This document shows positions 31,068 through 39,891 of a DNA stretch of 64,000 nt, piece by piece. How positions within the stretch are numbered: position 1 is the stretch's first letter; each line of letters opens with the position of its first letter. The notes beneath the pieces were generated by a model, which was not told the origin of the DNA, ran no database searches, and saw only the letters and a program-made list of their open reading frames with translations. The stretch is from Deinococcus marmoris. Its GTDB lineage: Bacteria; Deinococcota; Deinococci; Deinococcales; Deinococcaceae. The position numbers and the translations under genes are program-made. Where the stretch lies: contig NZ_MSTI01000018.1 of the NCBI RefSeq assembly GCF_001949125.1, positions 1-64,000 of the forward strand, written 5' to 3'.

Positions 31068-31682
31068 ATGAAGTTACGCGGCACGCTGGGCGGTCTGAAT
31101 CTGCTGCTGGAACCGGGCGACACTGCCGAGAGCGTGTCACGCGGGCTGACCATGCCCAACCTCTCCGGCAACAGTGTGACCATCGAGATCAACGGCGACG
31201 CCGATCCGGGCGCTCTTGAGCAGGCATTGACCGCCATCCGCGAGGCCGGAGGCCAGCCGGGCCGCATCCGCGCGCCGCGCGTGACGGTGGCCTCCCCTGC
31301 CCAGGCCGCGCCCGAAGCCCACCCTATCGACAGCGCCCGCACAGTGATCGTGCCGCACACCATCCGGGCCGGGTCGCGCAACGAGTACCGGGGCAGCGTG
31401 ATCGTGCTGGGCGATGTGAACCCCAGCGCCGAGGTGATCGCGGGCGGCGACGTGATCGTGATCGGCGCGCTACGGGGCCTGGCCCACGCCGGGCAGGGCG
31501 GCTACAGCGACGCCATCGTGTGGGCGCGTCCGATTGCCAGCCCCCAGATCCGCATCGGCGACGCCGTGGCCCGCGCCCCGGAAGGCAGCAGCCTGAGCAA
31601 CATGCGCCAGCGGGATGGCCAGCCGGTGGCGGAACTGGCGCGGTTGCAAAACGGCGTGATTGCGATTGACGTTCAGAAGTAG
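31068..31682 (+). CDS. minC: Septum site-determining protein MinC
   Basis: MinC blocks FtsZ polymerisation away from midcell and works with MinD. The 204-residue protein has a short N-terminal domain (residues 1-75, starting MKLRGTLGGLNLLLE). The conserved beta-helix C-terminal domain follows (about 95-204) with RSGQR-like GSRNEYRGSVIVLGDVNPS and AEVIAGGDVIVIGALRGLAHAG. No minD or minE is next to it; a repeat element and the rimP operon follow. In many bacteria minC and minD are adjacent, so MinD must be encoded elsewhere if the system is complete. Confidence 0.92.
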   Translation: MKLRGTLGGLNLLLEPGDTAESVSRGLTMPNLSGNSVTIEINGDADPGALEQALTAIREAGGQPGRIRAPRVTVASPAQAAPEAHPIDSARTVIVPHTIRAGSRNEYRGSVIVLGDVNPSAEVIAGGDVIVIGALRGLAHAGQGGYSDAIVWARPIASPQIRIGDAVARAPEGSSLSNMRQRDGQPVAELARLQNGVIAIDVQK

Positions 31683-31719
31683 AGGGATTGTTATGTGGGT
31701 TTTCGAGGGAGTCTGCTTG

Positions 31720-31855
31720 CGGTTTAACCCCTCCGGCGCTACGCGCCACCTCCCCTTAGAAGGGAGGCAAGAGTTGTGGAATTGCTGCGTCAGACGCGCT
31801 CCCTGGCTCCCTTTTGAGGGGAGCTGGCAGCGAAGCTGACTGAGGGGTTAAACCG
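31720..31855. repeat. Terminal-inverted-repeat element, family A, copy 2
   Basis: 136 bp with perfect 13-bp inverted ends, CGGTTTAACCCCT and AGGGGTTAAACCG. The interior matches copy 1 (2491-2643) over long stretches. AGAAGGGAGGC and GGCTCCCTTTTGA can form an internal hairpin. No coding capacity. Flanks show no obvious long target duplication. Confidence 0.85.
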
Positions 31856-31941
31856 TGGCGGCGTCTCCAGAACATCGGCTACAACCAGCCTTCCACCTCC
31901 GACTTTGTGACCGCCTTCGCCGCCCAAATGGCCGCGTCGGC

Positions 31942-32001
31942 TATACTGGCTTTTGAAATTCCTCGGAATAGAGGGGTGGGTGCAGCAAGCCCACCTTTTT
32001 T
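31942..32001 (+). promoter_or_regulatory. rimP operon promoter and leader attenuator
   Basis: TATACT (31942-31947) is a likely -10 box. GGTGGG (31975-31980) and CCCACC (31990-31995) pair around 9 bases and are followed by six T (31996-32001), forming an intrinsic terminator before rimP. Leaders of rimP-nusA operons in other bacteria also carry such attenuators, so NusA-linked feedback is plausible. Confidence 0.6.
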
Positions 32002-32050
32002 CGTGGAGGGGGTGGTCAGGTGGGCAGCCCGGATGGGAGGCCCCGACAAT

Positions 32051-32566
32051 ATGAATAACAACGCAAACGACAACTCAGACGGCCAGACGGCCAACAATTC
32101 AAGTGGGCAGACCGACGGGCAGATCGCCCGGCTTCAGGCCATCGCGCAGGCAGGGGTGGGGGCGCTGGGCTTCGAGGTCTTGGAAGTTCAGCTTCAAAAC
32201 GCGGGCGGAGAACTGATCGTGCTGGTGCGGATTGACCGCCTGGACGAGCAGCCCGTCACGATGGCCGACATCACGGGGGCCAGCCGTGCCGCCGAGGCCG
32301 AGTTTGACCGCGTGGACCCGATCACGGGCGAGTACCGCCTGGAATTCGAGTCGCCGGGGGCCAAGCGTCCGCTGCTGACGGCCCGGCATTTCGAGCGCAT
32401 GGTGGGCCTCAAGGCGCGGGTGCGCGGCGACGGGCAGGCGTTCACCGCCCCGATCAAGGCGGTGGAGGGCCAGGACGTGACCTTCGACGTGAACGGCGAC
32501 GACGTGACGCTGAAAGCCGGAACGTTCACCGCCAATCTGGCCGAGTTCCCGGACCGCCACCGCTGA
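32051..32566 (+). CDS. rimP: Ribosome maturation factor RimP
   Basis: RimP helps mature the 30S subunit. The 171-residue protein has an Asn/Ser-rich N-terminal extension (residues 1-25, MNNNANDNSDGQ). The RimP N-domain (LGFEVLEVQLQNAGGELIVLVRIDR; EYRLEFESPGAKRPLLTARHFERMVG) and a C-terminal SH3-like domain follow. I chose ATG 32051 with GGGAGG about 10 bases upstream. It is the first gene of rimP-nusA-ylxR-infB, a conserved operon. Confidence 0.93.
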   Translation: MNNNANDNSDGQTANNSSGQTDGQIARLQAIAQAGVGALGFEVLEVQLQNAGGELIVLVRIDRLDEQPVTMADITGASRAAEAEFDRVDPITGEYRLEFESPGAKRPLLTARHFERMVGLKARVRGDGQAFTAPIKAVEGQDVTFDVNGDDVTLKAGTFTANLAEFPDRHR

Positions 32567-32629
32567 AGCCTGACCGCCTCTAAAACCCAGACAACAGACA
32601 ACACAGACAACCGAAAAAGGAAGAGTGAG

Positions 32630-33817
<1,188 letters not shown>

Positions 33818-33820
33818 GCC

Positions 33821-34141
33821 TTGACTGCCGCCCTGCCAACACCTGCCAAGCATGTGCCGGAACGCACCTGCGCGGCCTGCCGCCGCAAACGCCCTCAAAG
33901 CGAGTTTTTGAGAGTGACGCGGGTAGGCGGCAAGTGGGACGTGCGGGCCGGGAACAGAGTCGGACGGGGCGCGTATGTCTGCGCTGACACCCCCGAATGC
34001 TGGCAGGAAAAGCGGCTGCGACGGGCCTTTCGCGCACAGGCCGCCGAGATCGCGGAGCAACTTCAAAACCACCAAAAAGACCCAAATCAGAACCATTCCG
34101 CGCCAGACGCGCGGGTCTCACCGGAGGTGAGTCATGTCTAA
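33821..34141 (+). CDS. ylxR: YlxR-family nucleic-acid-binding protein (RnpM)
   Basis: This small basic protein belongs to the DUF448/YlxR family; a Bacillus member binds RNase P RNA. It has RTCAACRRKRPQSEFLRV and GRGAYVCADTPECWQEKRLRRAFR, with Cys pairs. The start is a TTG at 33821, 3 bases after the nusA stop, with GGGGAG in the nusA end. The 3' end overlaps infB by 8 bases. The C-terminal ~25 residues are Asn/Gln-rich and longer than usual. Confidence 0.88.
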   Translation: MTAALPTPAKHVPERTCAACRRKRPQSEFLRVTRVGGKWDVRAGNRVGRGAYVCADTPECWQEKRLRRAFRAQAAEIAEQLQNHQKDPNQNHSAPDARVSPEVSHV

Positions 34142-35975
34142 AGTCCGAATTTACACGCTGGCCAAAGAGCTGAATCTGGAAAACGCCAGGATGCTGGAAA
34201 TCCTCGACGGGCTGGGCGTCTCGTACAAGAGCGTCAGCAGCACCATCGAGGAAGACACCGTCGAACTGATCAAGCAGATCGTGGCCGAGGAAGGCACAGG
34301 AAGCGCAGACGGGGAAGCCCAGGCTGCCGCACCCGCCGAATCTCAGGCAACCCAGTCTCAGGCAACCCAGTCTCAGGACGCGCCAGAGCAGCAAGAAACG
34401 CCTCAAGCGGCCCAGGCTTCGGCCACCGCCGTCCAGACCCGCGACGATGTCGCACCGGCCTCCAAGGCTGAGATTCCCCACCGCGCCCCCGTCGTGACCA
34501 TCATGGGCCACGTCGATCACGGCAAGACCTCACTGCTGGACTACATCCGCAAGACCAAGGTGGCGGCCAAGGAAGCCGGGGGCATCACGCAGCACGTCGG
34601 GGCCTTCGAGGCGCAGACCTCCAAGGGCAAGATCGTGTTTATCGACACCCCTGGCCACGAGGCGTTCACCACCATCCGGGCGCGCGGGGCCAACGTCGCC
34701 GACATCGCCATCATCGTGATCGCCGCCGACGACAGCCTGATGCCCCAGACCCGCGAGGCCATCGCGCACGCGCAGGCCGCCAAGGTGCCGATGATCATCG
34801 CTATCAACAAGATGGATCTGCCGCAGGCCAACGCCGACAAGGTCAAGACCGATCTGACGCAGCTCAACCTCGTTCCCGAGGAGTACGGCGGTGACCTGAT
34901 CGTGGTCCCCGTCAGCGCCAGAACCGGCGAGGGCGTGGAAGACCTGCTGGAATACATCAGCCTGAACGCCGAGCTGGAAGACCTGCGCGCCGATCCCAAT
35001 GGGCAATTCTCGGGCGTGGTCATCGAGGGCAAGGTGGACAAGCAGTCCGGCGTCCTGGCTACCGTGATGGTTCAGGAAGGCACGCTGCACGTCGGGGATT
35101 TCCTGGTGGTGGGCGAGAACTACGGCAAGATCAAGGCCATGATGGACAGCGCGGGCGGGCGCATCAAGGAGGCTGGCCCCTCCACCCCCGTGCAGATTCT
35201 GGGCTTTTCCGAAGTGCCCACCAGCGGTGAAAAGGTCAGCAGCGCCAAGAACGAACACGCCGCGCGTGACCTGATCGCCTCGCGCGCCAGTGACCGCCGC
35301 GACGCCGAGGGTGCCCAGGTGCTGCGTAAACTGACCCTGGAAGACATGATGGGGCCGCTAACCACCGTGCGCACCGTCAACCTGATCCTGCGCGCCGACA
35401 CCCAGGGCAGCGTGGAGGCCATTCAGGGCATCCTGGCCCGCAAGGAGTCCGAGGACGTCAAGATCAACGTGATGCTCTCGGGCATCGGCGCGCCCACCGA
35501 GGGCGACGTGCTGCTGGCCTCCACCGCCGAGGCCACCATCCTGTGCTTCAGCGTCACCGCGCCCGGCAGCGTCACCAAGATCGCTGATAACAAGGGTGTG
35601 GACATCAAGTCCTTCCGCATCATCTACGAATTGATCGACGAAGTGGACCGCCTGATGAAGGGCAACGTGGAACCCGTATTCGAGGAGAAATACCTGGGCC
35701 GCGCCGAGGTCCGCATGGTCATCAAGCACCCACGTTTCGGCAACATCGCCGGATCGTATGTCACCGACGGCAGCCTGAAGCGCAACGCCAAGGCCAAGGT
35801 CACGCGCGGCAAGGAAACCGTCTACGAGGGCACGCTGGTGGGCCTCAAGCGCCTCAAGGACGATGTGCGCGAGGTCCAGACCGGCTACGAGTGCGGCATC
35901 AACCTGGACTGGGACGGCGCGGAAATCGGCGATATCATCGAGGCCAGCGAGATGGTGGAAGTGGAAGTGGCGTAA
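34134..35975 (+). CDS. infB: Translation initiation factor IF-2
   Basis: IF-2 is the GTPase that brings initiator tRNA to the 30S subunit. The 613-residue protein is short, with an N-terminal IF2N-like domain (1-55) and a ~65-residue Ala/Gln/Glu linker with a short repeat (QATQSQATQSQ). G-domain motifs are G1 GHVDHGKTS, G3 DTPGHEAF and G4 NKMD. Domains II, III and IV follow to the C-terminus. GGAGGTG lies 4 bases before the ATG. It ends the rimP operon, with a strong terminator behind it. Confidence 0.97.
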   Translation: MSKVRIYTLAKELNLENARMLEILDGLGVSYKSVSSTIEEDTVELIKQIVAEEGTGSADGEAQAAAPAESQATQSQATQSQDAPEQQETPQAAQASATAVQTRDDVAPASKAEIPHRAPVVTIMGHVDHGKTSLLDYIRKTKVAAKEAGGITQHVGAFEAQTSKGKIVFIDTPGHEAFTTIRARGANVADIAIIVIAADDSLMPQTREAIAHAQAAKVPMIIAINKMDLPQANADKVKTDLTQLNLVPEEYGGDLIVVPVSARTGEGVEDLLEYISLNAELEDLRADPNGQFSGVVIEGKVDKQSGVLATVMVQEGTLHVGDFLVVGENYGKIKAMMDSAGGRIKEAGPSTPVQILGFSEVPTSGEKVSSAKNEHAARDLIASRASDRRDAEGAQVLRKLTLEDMMGPLTTVRTVNLILRADTQGSVEAIQGILARKESEDVKINVMLSGIGAPTEGDVLLASTAEATILCFSVTAPGSVTKIADNKGVDIKSFRIIYELIDEVDRLMKGNVEPVFEEKYLGRAEVRMVIKHPRFGNIAGSYVTDGSLKRNAKAKVTRGKETVYEGTLVGLKRLKDDVREVQTGYECGINLDWDGAEIGDIIEASEMVEVEVA

Positions 35976-35991
35976 GCCTGAGCAAGCAGGA

Positions 35992-36034
35992 AAGAAGGGG
36001 CCGCTTCCGATTGGGGGAGCGGCCCTTCTTCTCT
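35992..36034 (+). terminator. Terminator after infB
   Basis: AAGAAGGGGCCGCTTCC pairs with GGAGCGGCCCTTCTT around a 7-base loop, followed by CTCT. Confidence 0.85.
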
Positions 36035-36114
36035 GGATGTTGGAAGTGGCTGGGTGGCACCCTTGCCCTTCCGGCGCTGTGCAACTTCCTTCCTCTGCCG
36101 CGAACGCCGGATAC

Positions 36115-36281
36115 AGATTCCGTTTGTAACGCGGCAGGAATCGGAACAGCGCCGATCCCTCCACTCCACGCCCGGAACCCGTTTTTCTCCTGCTCGCTCT
36201 CGTCATGAACAGACGCCCATGAGGACGCTATTCCTCCCGCTCGGATTACGGGTGTTTTCAACACCCTCTAATCGGAGTCCG
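36115..36281. repeat. MITE-like element with IS630-type ends, family B, copy 1
   Basis: 167 bp flanked by TA on the left (36113-36114) and CA on the right. Ends are CAGATTCCG and CGGAGTCCG. It matches the reverse complement of 62191-62320 along most of its length, for example GGAATCGGAACAGCGCCGAT and GTGTTTTCAACACC. It has about 37 extra bases near 36205-36245. The ends match those of the IS630 remnant at 323-331, so it is probably a non-autonomous derivative. Confidence 0.82.
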
Positions 36282-36282
36282 C

Positions 36283-36411
36283 ATGATGTATGCGGCAACC
36301 CAGGAAATAGCTGCCAGAACCGTTTTTACTGTCCAGGACGAGGACGAGCTACGCCCGCCCCTCCCTACCAAGGAGCTAAAAGCCCTCTTCCTGGACAACG
36401 AATTTCTATAG
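36283..36411 (+). CDS. Possible 42-residue peptide starting at the MITE end
   Basis: An ATG (or the next one at 36286) right after the repeat end opens a 42-codon frame with normal codon use (TVQDEDELRPPLPTKELKAL in its middle). There is no clear ribosome-binding site and no recognised family. It could be the tail of a gene disrupted by the element. Confidence 0.25.
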   Translation: MMYAATQEIAARTVFTVQDEDELRPPLPTKELKALFLDNEFL

Positions 36412-36538
36412 CGCATCAAGCATCACGAGGGAGGAGAGGGGTTGAAAGCCCGTCTCGGCAAGGTCAAATCACTTTCGTCCCACACGAGAGGGGCCGCTCC
36501 CATGTTCAGGAACGGCCCCTGCTGTGTTCAATCCCAAT

Positions 36539-37273
36539 TCAGGGTTTGACTACGAACCAGACCTTGCCCACGTTCTGCCCGGTGGTGTCGCCGGGTTTGC
36601 TGTCCTTGGCCCAGAAATACAGCGGCTTACCGTCATAGGTGACCTGAAGCGCGCCGTCCTTGCGGGCGGTGGTGCCTAATTTGCTGCCTTTCTCGGCGGG
36701 CAGGTAAGCGGTCAGCAGCGGCGGCCAGGCGGTAGCGCAGCCGTCATAACAGGTACTGACACTCTTCTCGTCCTTGGTGAACAGATACAGGGTCATACCG
36801 TTGGGCGCAACCAGATAGTCGCCCAGCTCGCCGCCCCTGGCCGTGCCGACGGTAGGGCCAGGATTGACCGCGTACCAGACCTTGCCCACGTCCTGCCCGG
36901 TGGTGTCGCCCGCCTTCTGATCGCGCACCCAGTAGTACAGCGGCCAGCCGTTGTAGGCCACCTGCTGCGCGCCGTCTTTGCGCTTGACCAGCGTGACCTT
37001 ACCGGGCATCCCGGCGGGCAACTTGGGCAGGGCGTCGGCCAGCAGCGGAGGCCAGGCGACGGCACACTGCTCGTAGCAGTTGGTCACGCCGGGCGTGTCT
37101 TTGGTGTACAGGTACACGGTCATGCCCTTGTCGCCAGTCAGGATGCTGCCCAGCTTGGCGTCCTGGCGCAGCTCAAGCTGCGGTGTGGCGGCGCTGGCAA
37201 GCGTGGTGCTGGCCAGGGTCAGGCTGGCGAACAGGGCGAGGGCGGCGGTGTGGACAGTCTTGGTCTTGATCAT
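36539..37273 (-). CDS. Exported protein with two secreted-repeat (Lipoprotein_15) units
   Basis: The 244-residue protein has a signal peptide (residues 1-28, ending ASAA). Two copies of the secreted repeat follow (about 40-135 and 145-244). Each has GMTVYLYTKD- or GMTLYLFTKD-type, a CYEQCAVAWPPLL or CYDGCATAWPPLL motif, and a KPLYFWAKDSKPGDTTGQ-type end. The family has no established biochemical role. It lies just downstream of an ECF sigma/anti-sigma pair in the same direction, and such proteins are often controlled by neighbouring sigma factors. Confidence 0.87.
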   Translation of the reverse strand: MIKTKTVHTAALALFASLTLASTTLASAATPQLELRQDAKLGSILTGDKGMTVYLYTKDTPGVTNCYEQCAVAWPPLLADALPKLPAGMPGKVTLVKRKDGAQQVAYNGWPLYYWVRDQKAGDTTGQDVGKVWYAVNPGPTVGTARGGELGDYLVAPNGMTLYLFTKDEKSVSTCYDGCATAWPPLLTAYLPAEKGSKLGTTARKDGALQVTYDGKPLYFWAKDSKPGDTTGQNVGKVWFVVKP

Positions 37274-37340
37274 GGGGAGCCTCCACTTCTAGAAACGCGG
37301 CGGAGGTCTGTTTGGATTCAATCTCACCCTTGACCTGACT

Positions 37341-38057
37341 TCAGAGGCTAGCCCAGCCCAGAATCAGCGTCGGCTTTGTCTGCCCAGTCATGTCGCGCCC
37401 CGCGTCTTCCAGGCTGACGCACACGTAATCGCCGCCGCCCACGCTGGCGGCCAGGACGCCGTGGGCGCTGCGGGTGGTGGGCGTCAGGGGATCGCCGCGT
37501 TTCCAGTTGGAGGCCACCCAGACCTGATAGACCTTGCCCGGCGCGGGCGGCGGCAAGACGAACAGCACCTCGCGGCTGGGCAGCAGCAGCAGGTGTCCGG
37601 CAGTGGGCTGGTCTTTGGCCCGCAGACCCACCACGGACACCCCCGGTTGCGCCAGCCAGCCCGCCACCTGACGCTGCTCGGCGCGCAGGGCGTTGGCCTG
37701 GGCTTGCTGCTGGCCGCCCCAGCCAATAGCCCCCGCACCCAGCAGCGCGAGAACGACGGGCAGGACGAAGGCAGATGGGCGGGGAGAGACGAGCCGTTTT
37801 CTACTAGCAGGCGTTCCAGGAGCCGCCCGCGCTGGCAGCCGAAGCGTGCGGCGCAGCGGCGGCAAATCGCCCACCAGTGCGCCCACCAGTGGCAGCGCCT
37901 CCACCTGGGCCACGAGTTCAGCCCGCCACGCCACCACCCGCGCCCTGCACGCCGCGCAGCCCAGCAGATGGGCCTCGGTCTCAGCCTGCACCGGGCCGCC
38001 CAGATCGCCCACCGCGTAGGCCCGTAGCACGTTCGTGTCAGGGTGCGGGGCGCTCAT
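37341..38057 (-). CDS. Anti-sigma factor, RskA-like
   Basis: The 238-residue protein is a single-pass membrane anti-sigma factor. The cytoplasmic N-terminus has a zinc anti-sigma motif H-x3-C-x2-C (HLLGCAACRARV near residue 31). One helix follows (SAFVLPVVLALLGAGAIGWG, ~95-115). The extracytoplasmic RskA-type domain contains VYQVWVASNWKRGDP. Its start overlaps the sigma factor stop by 4 bases (38054-38057), so the two are made together. Confidence 0.9.
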   Translation of the reverse strand: MSAPHPDTNVLRAYAVGDLGGPVQAETEAHLLGCAACRARVVAWRAELVAQVEALPLVGALVGDLPPLRRTLRLPARAAPGTPASRKRLVSPRPSAFVLPVVLALLGAGAIGWGGQQQAQANALRAEQRQVAGWLAQPGVSVVGLRAKDQPTAGHLLLLPSREVLFVLPPPAPGKVYQVWVASNWKRGDPLTPTTRSAHGVLAASVGGGDYVCVSLEDAGRDMTGQTKPTLILGWASL

Positions 38058-38584
38058 GATCCCTCCAGGGTACGGCGCATCCTCGCCAGGGCGCGGCGCA
38101 CCCGCGTTTTGACCGTTCCCAGGGGCAGGGCGTGCGTACTCGCAATCTCGCCGTGGCTGAGACCCAGGAAGAAAGAGTCGTGAATCAGCGCCTGATCGTG
38201 TTCGGACAGGCGAACCAGCGCGCCCTGAACCACCATACGGGTGTCCAGCTCAGGGCTGGAGCTGGGAGACGGCACCTCGCCCAACAGATCTTCGTTGCCG
38301 TCCAGCACAGGCCGTGCCCCCCGCGCCCGCAGGCGGCTGAGGGCCTCGTTGCGGGCCACCGTGTACACGAAGGCGCGCGGCGAACCCAGTTCGGGCCGGT
38401 ACTGATAGGCACGTCGATAGACGCGGTCAAACGTGTCCTGTACCACCTCCTGCGCCTCCTCGCGGTCTCCCAGCAGCTTCCAGGCCAGGGCGTGAACATG
38501 CCCGCCCAGCCGGGCATACAGCTCGGCCAGCGCGGCCTCGTCTCCGTGGCGCAGCCGCAGCATCAGCGTGGGTTCGTCCGTCAT
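38054..38584 (-). CDS. ECF-family RNA polymerase sigma factor, SigK-like
   Basis: The 176-residue sigma-70 factor has region 2 (residues 10-80, LYARLGGHVHALAWKLLGDREEAQEVVQDTF). Region 4 follows (120-172, LSEHDQALIHDSFFLGLSHGEIASTHALPLGTVKTRVRRALARMR, read as separate helices). Regions 1.1 and 3 are absent, as expected for ECF type. The membrane anti-sigma factor follows with a 4-base overlap. Targets probably include this operon and the secreted-repeat gene. Confidence 0.93.
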   Translation of the reverse strand: MTDEPTLMLRLRHGDEAALAELYARLGGHVHALAWKLLGDREEAQEVVQDTFDRVYRRAYQYRPELGSPRAFVYTVARNEALSRLRARGARPVLDGNEDLLGEVPSPSSSPELDTRMVVQGALVRLSEHDQALIHDSFFLGLSHGEIASTHALPLGTVKTRVRRALARMRRTLEGS

Positions 38585-38674
38585 GCGTCAACCATCATGG
38601 GCTTCCATTCAAGGATACGCACAGCAGGGGGGATTGGATTCACCGGGACTGGCGAGGAAATGGAACGAGCAGGC

Positions 38675-38711
38675 AAGCAGGCCCGGAGGAATGCACCCGC
38701 CGGGCCTGCTT
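38675..38711 (-). terminator. Strong hairpin downstream of the Gly-rich protein
   Basis: AAGCAGGCCCGG (38675-38686) pairs perfectly with CCGGGCCTGCTT (38700-38711). It lies 22 bases after the stop of the minus-strand gene at 38733; there is no long T-run. Confidence 0.6.
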
Positions 38712-38732
38712 GAACTGCTCAGCAGTCGGGCG

Positions 38733-39314
38733 TCAGCTTCCGCCCTCCACCGCGTTCGGGTCCACGGTGCCGCTGTCGGTCTGCCCCTGCGTGCCGTCTG
38801 GAGCGTTCAAATCCCCACGCGGCCCCCCGCCCCGCCCACCAGGGCCTTGCATCCCACGTCCGCCAGGGCCACCGCCCGGCCCGCCCATGCCCCGGCCACC
38901 CAGCATGCCGAAGGGGTTGTCCTTCAAGCGGGTTTTCATGTCTGCGGCGCGGTTGCTGGCGATATTGCCGTCTTTCGCGCCCTGATCGATGGTGGCGTTC
39001 CCGGCAGCCAGCGCGGCAGCTTTCAGCTTGTCCAGGCTGATGCCGAGCTGCGCGGCCAGCTTCTGAAGGTACACGTCACCGTAATTTGTACCGCTTCTGG
39101 TACGTGTCTGTGTGCCTGCTGCGCCGCGCTGACCCGGTTGCGCTGGCTGGACACGCTGGGGCTGGGCTTGCTGCGCCTGCACGGTGGCGTCGGCAGCCGC
39201 TGTTCCAGACTGCTGGGCCAGCACTGCCCCCACGGTCAGCGGCAGGGCGGCCAGAACGATCAGGGGCGTTTTGCGGAAAATCATCTTGATGCTGGTGGTC
39301 TTGAACCGACTCAT
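38733..39314 (-). CDS. Exported Gly-rich protein
   Basis: The 193-residue protein has a signal peptide (IFRKTPLIVLAALPLTVGAVLA) and a Gln/Pro-rich stretch. A helical segment YLQKLAAQLGISLDKLKAAA follows, which resembles the LAxxLGxSxxxLxxA motif of small secreted proteins in several phyla. The C-terminal ~60 residues are rich in Gly, Arg and Pro (GGRGMGGPGGGPGGRGMQ). AAGGAGG lies 9-10 bases before the ATG. Function unknown. Confidence 0.78.
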   Translation of the reverse strand: MSRFKTTSIKMIFRKTPLIVLAALPLTVGAVLAQQSGTAAADATVQAQQAQPQRVQPAQPGQRGAAGTQTRTRSGTNYGDVYLQKLAAQLGISLDKLKAAALAAGNATIDQGAKDGNIASNRAADMKTRLKDNPFGMLGGRGMGGPGGGPGGRGMQGPGGRGGGPRGDLNAPDGTQGQTDSGTVDPNAVEGGS

Positions 39315-39484
39315 GTGGAGTCCTCCTTGAATGTCGCGGGCCAGAAACGGCTTCTGACCCTGCGTCCAGCCTCTCAGTGGGGCATCAACAAACGGCCCAC
39401 GGACCGCGAAGAAACGGCGCAGGCGGCGCAGAAGGTGCGGGCCGTCATCTCCCCGTCAGTCCATGCTTGGTATGCTGCGGCGCT

Positions 39485-39832
39485 TTGCGTCCCTCCCCCA
39501 CCCCCCTCCCTGCCTGGGTTTCACGTCTGAGTGCGTGGCCGGGTGTGCTGACATTGCTGTCGGTGCTGGCCGTGGTGCTGGGAACGCCCGTGCGTCCGCC
39601 GGAAGTGGGACAGCGCCTGAGCGCCAGCAACGTGGCCCCCGCCCTGCCCGAGGTGCGCGCCATGCCGCAGCCGGGACCGAGTGTGCCGGTGCTGACGCCA
39701 CCGCCGCCCGCAGCATCCCTGCGGCTGGTGCGAGAACAGACGGGGGGCCAGTCAATCCGCTGGAGCTGGCAACAGCCCGCGCCGCTGAGTGACCTGAACG
39801 TACTGGGGCGGCGGCAGACCGACGGTGGCTGA
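39485..39832 (+). CDS. Possible single-pass membrane protein upstream of secDF
   Basis: A frame of about 115 codons, with one hydrophobic segment (GVLTLLSVLAVVLGTPV) near the N-terminus and a Pro-rich extracytoplasmic tail. TATGCT (39471-39476) lies 8 bases before a TTG start, which fits a leaderless mRNA; the frame is also open further upstream. A hairpin right after the stop (39831-39859) supports a transcription unit ending here. No family recognised. Confidence 0.45.
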   Translation: MRPSPTPLPAWVSRLSAWPGVLTLLSVLAVVLGTPVRPPEVGQRLSASNVAPALPEVRAMPQPGPSVPVLTPPPPAASLRLVREQTGGQSIRWSWQQPAPLSDLNVLGRRQTDGG

Positions 39833-39859
39833 GAGGCAGAGACGCCGAACATGCCTCTC
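39831..39859 (+). terminator. Hairpin between the small membrane protein and secDF
   Basis: GAGAGGCA (39831-39838) pairs with TGCCTCTC (39852-39859). The tail is TGCTTCT, so termination would be partial; it could attenuate read-through into secDF. Confidence 0.4.
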
Positions 39860-39891
39860 TGCTTCTCCCCCATCTGAATAGGAGTTCCACC

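Larger units (their letters stand above)
31683..32050. other. Gap between minC and rimP: repeat element, promoter and leader
   Basis: The 368 bases hold family A copy 2 (31720-31855), a TATACT box at 31942-31947 and an attenuator-like hairpin (31975-32001). No coding capacity was recognised; the rimP frame is open upstream but without a start signal. Confidence 0.7.
36035..36538. other. Intergenic region with a MITE-like element
   Basis: About 500 bases lie between the infB terminator and the convergent secreted-repeat gene. They hold family B copy 1 (36115-36281), a possible 42-codon frame and a hairpin at 36489-36520 (AGGGGCCGCTCC with GGAACGGCCCCT). The hairpin is terminator-like for the minus-strand gene but lacks a T-run. 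Confidence 0.6.
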
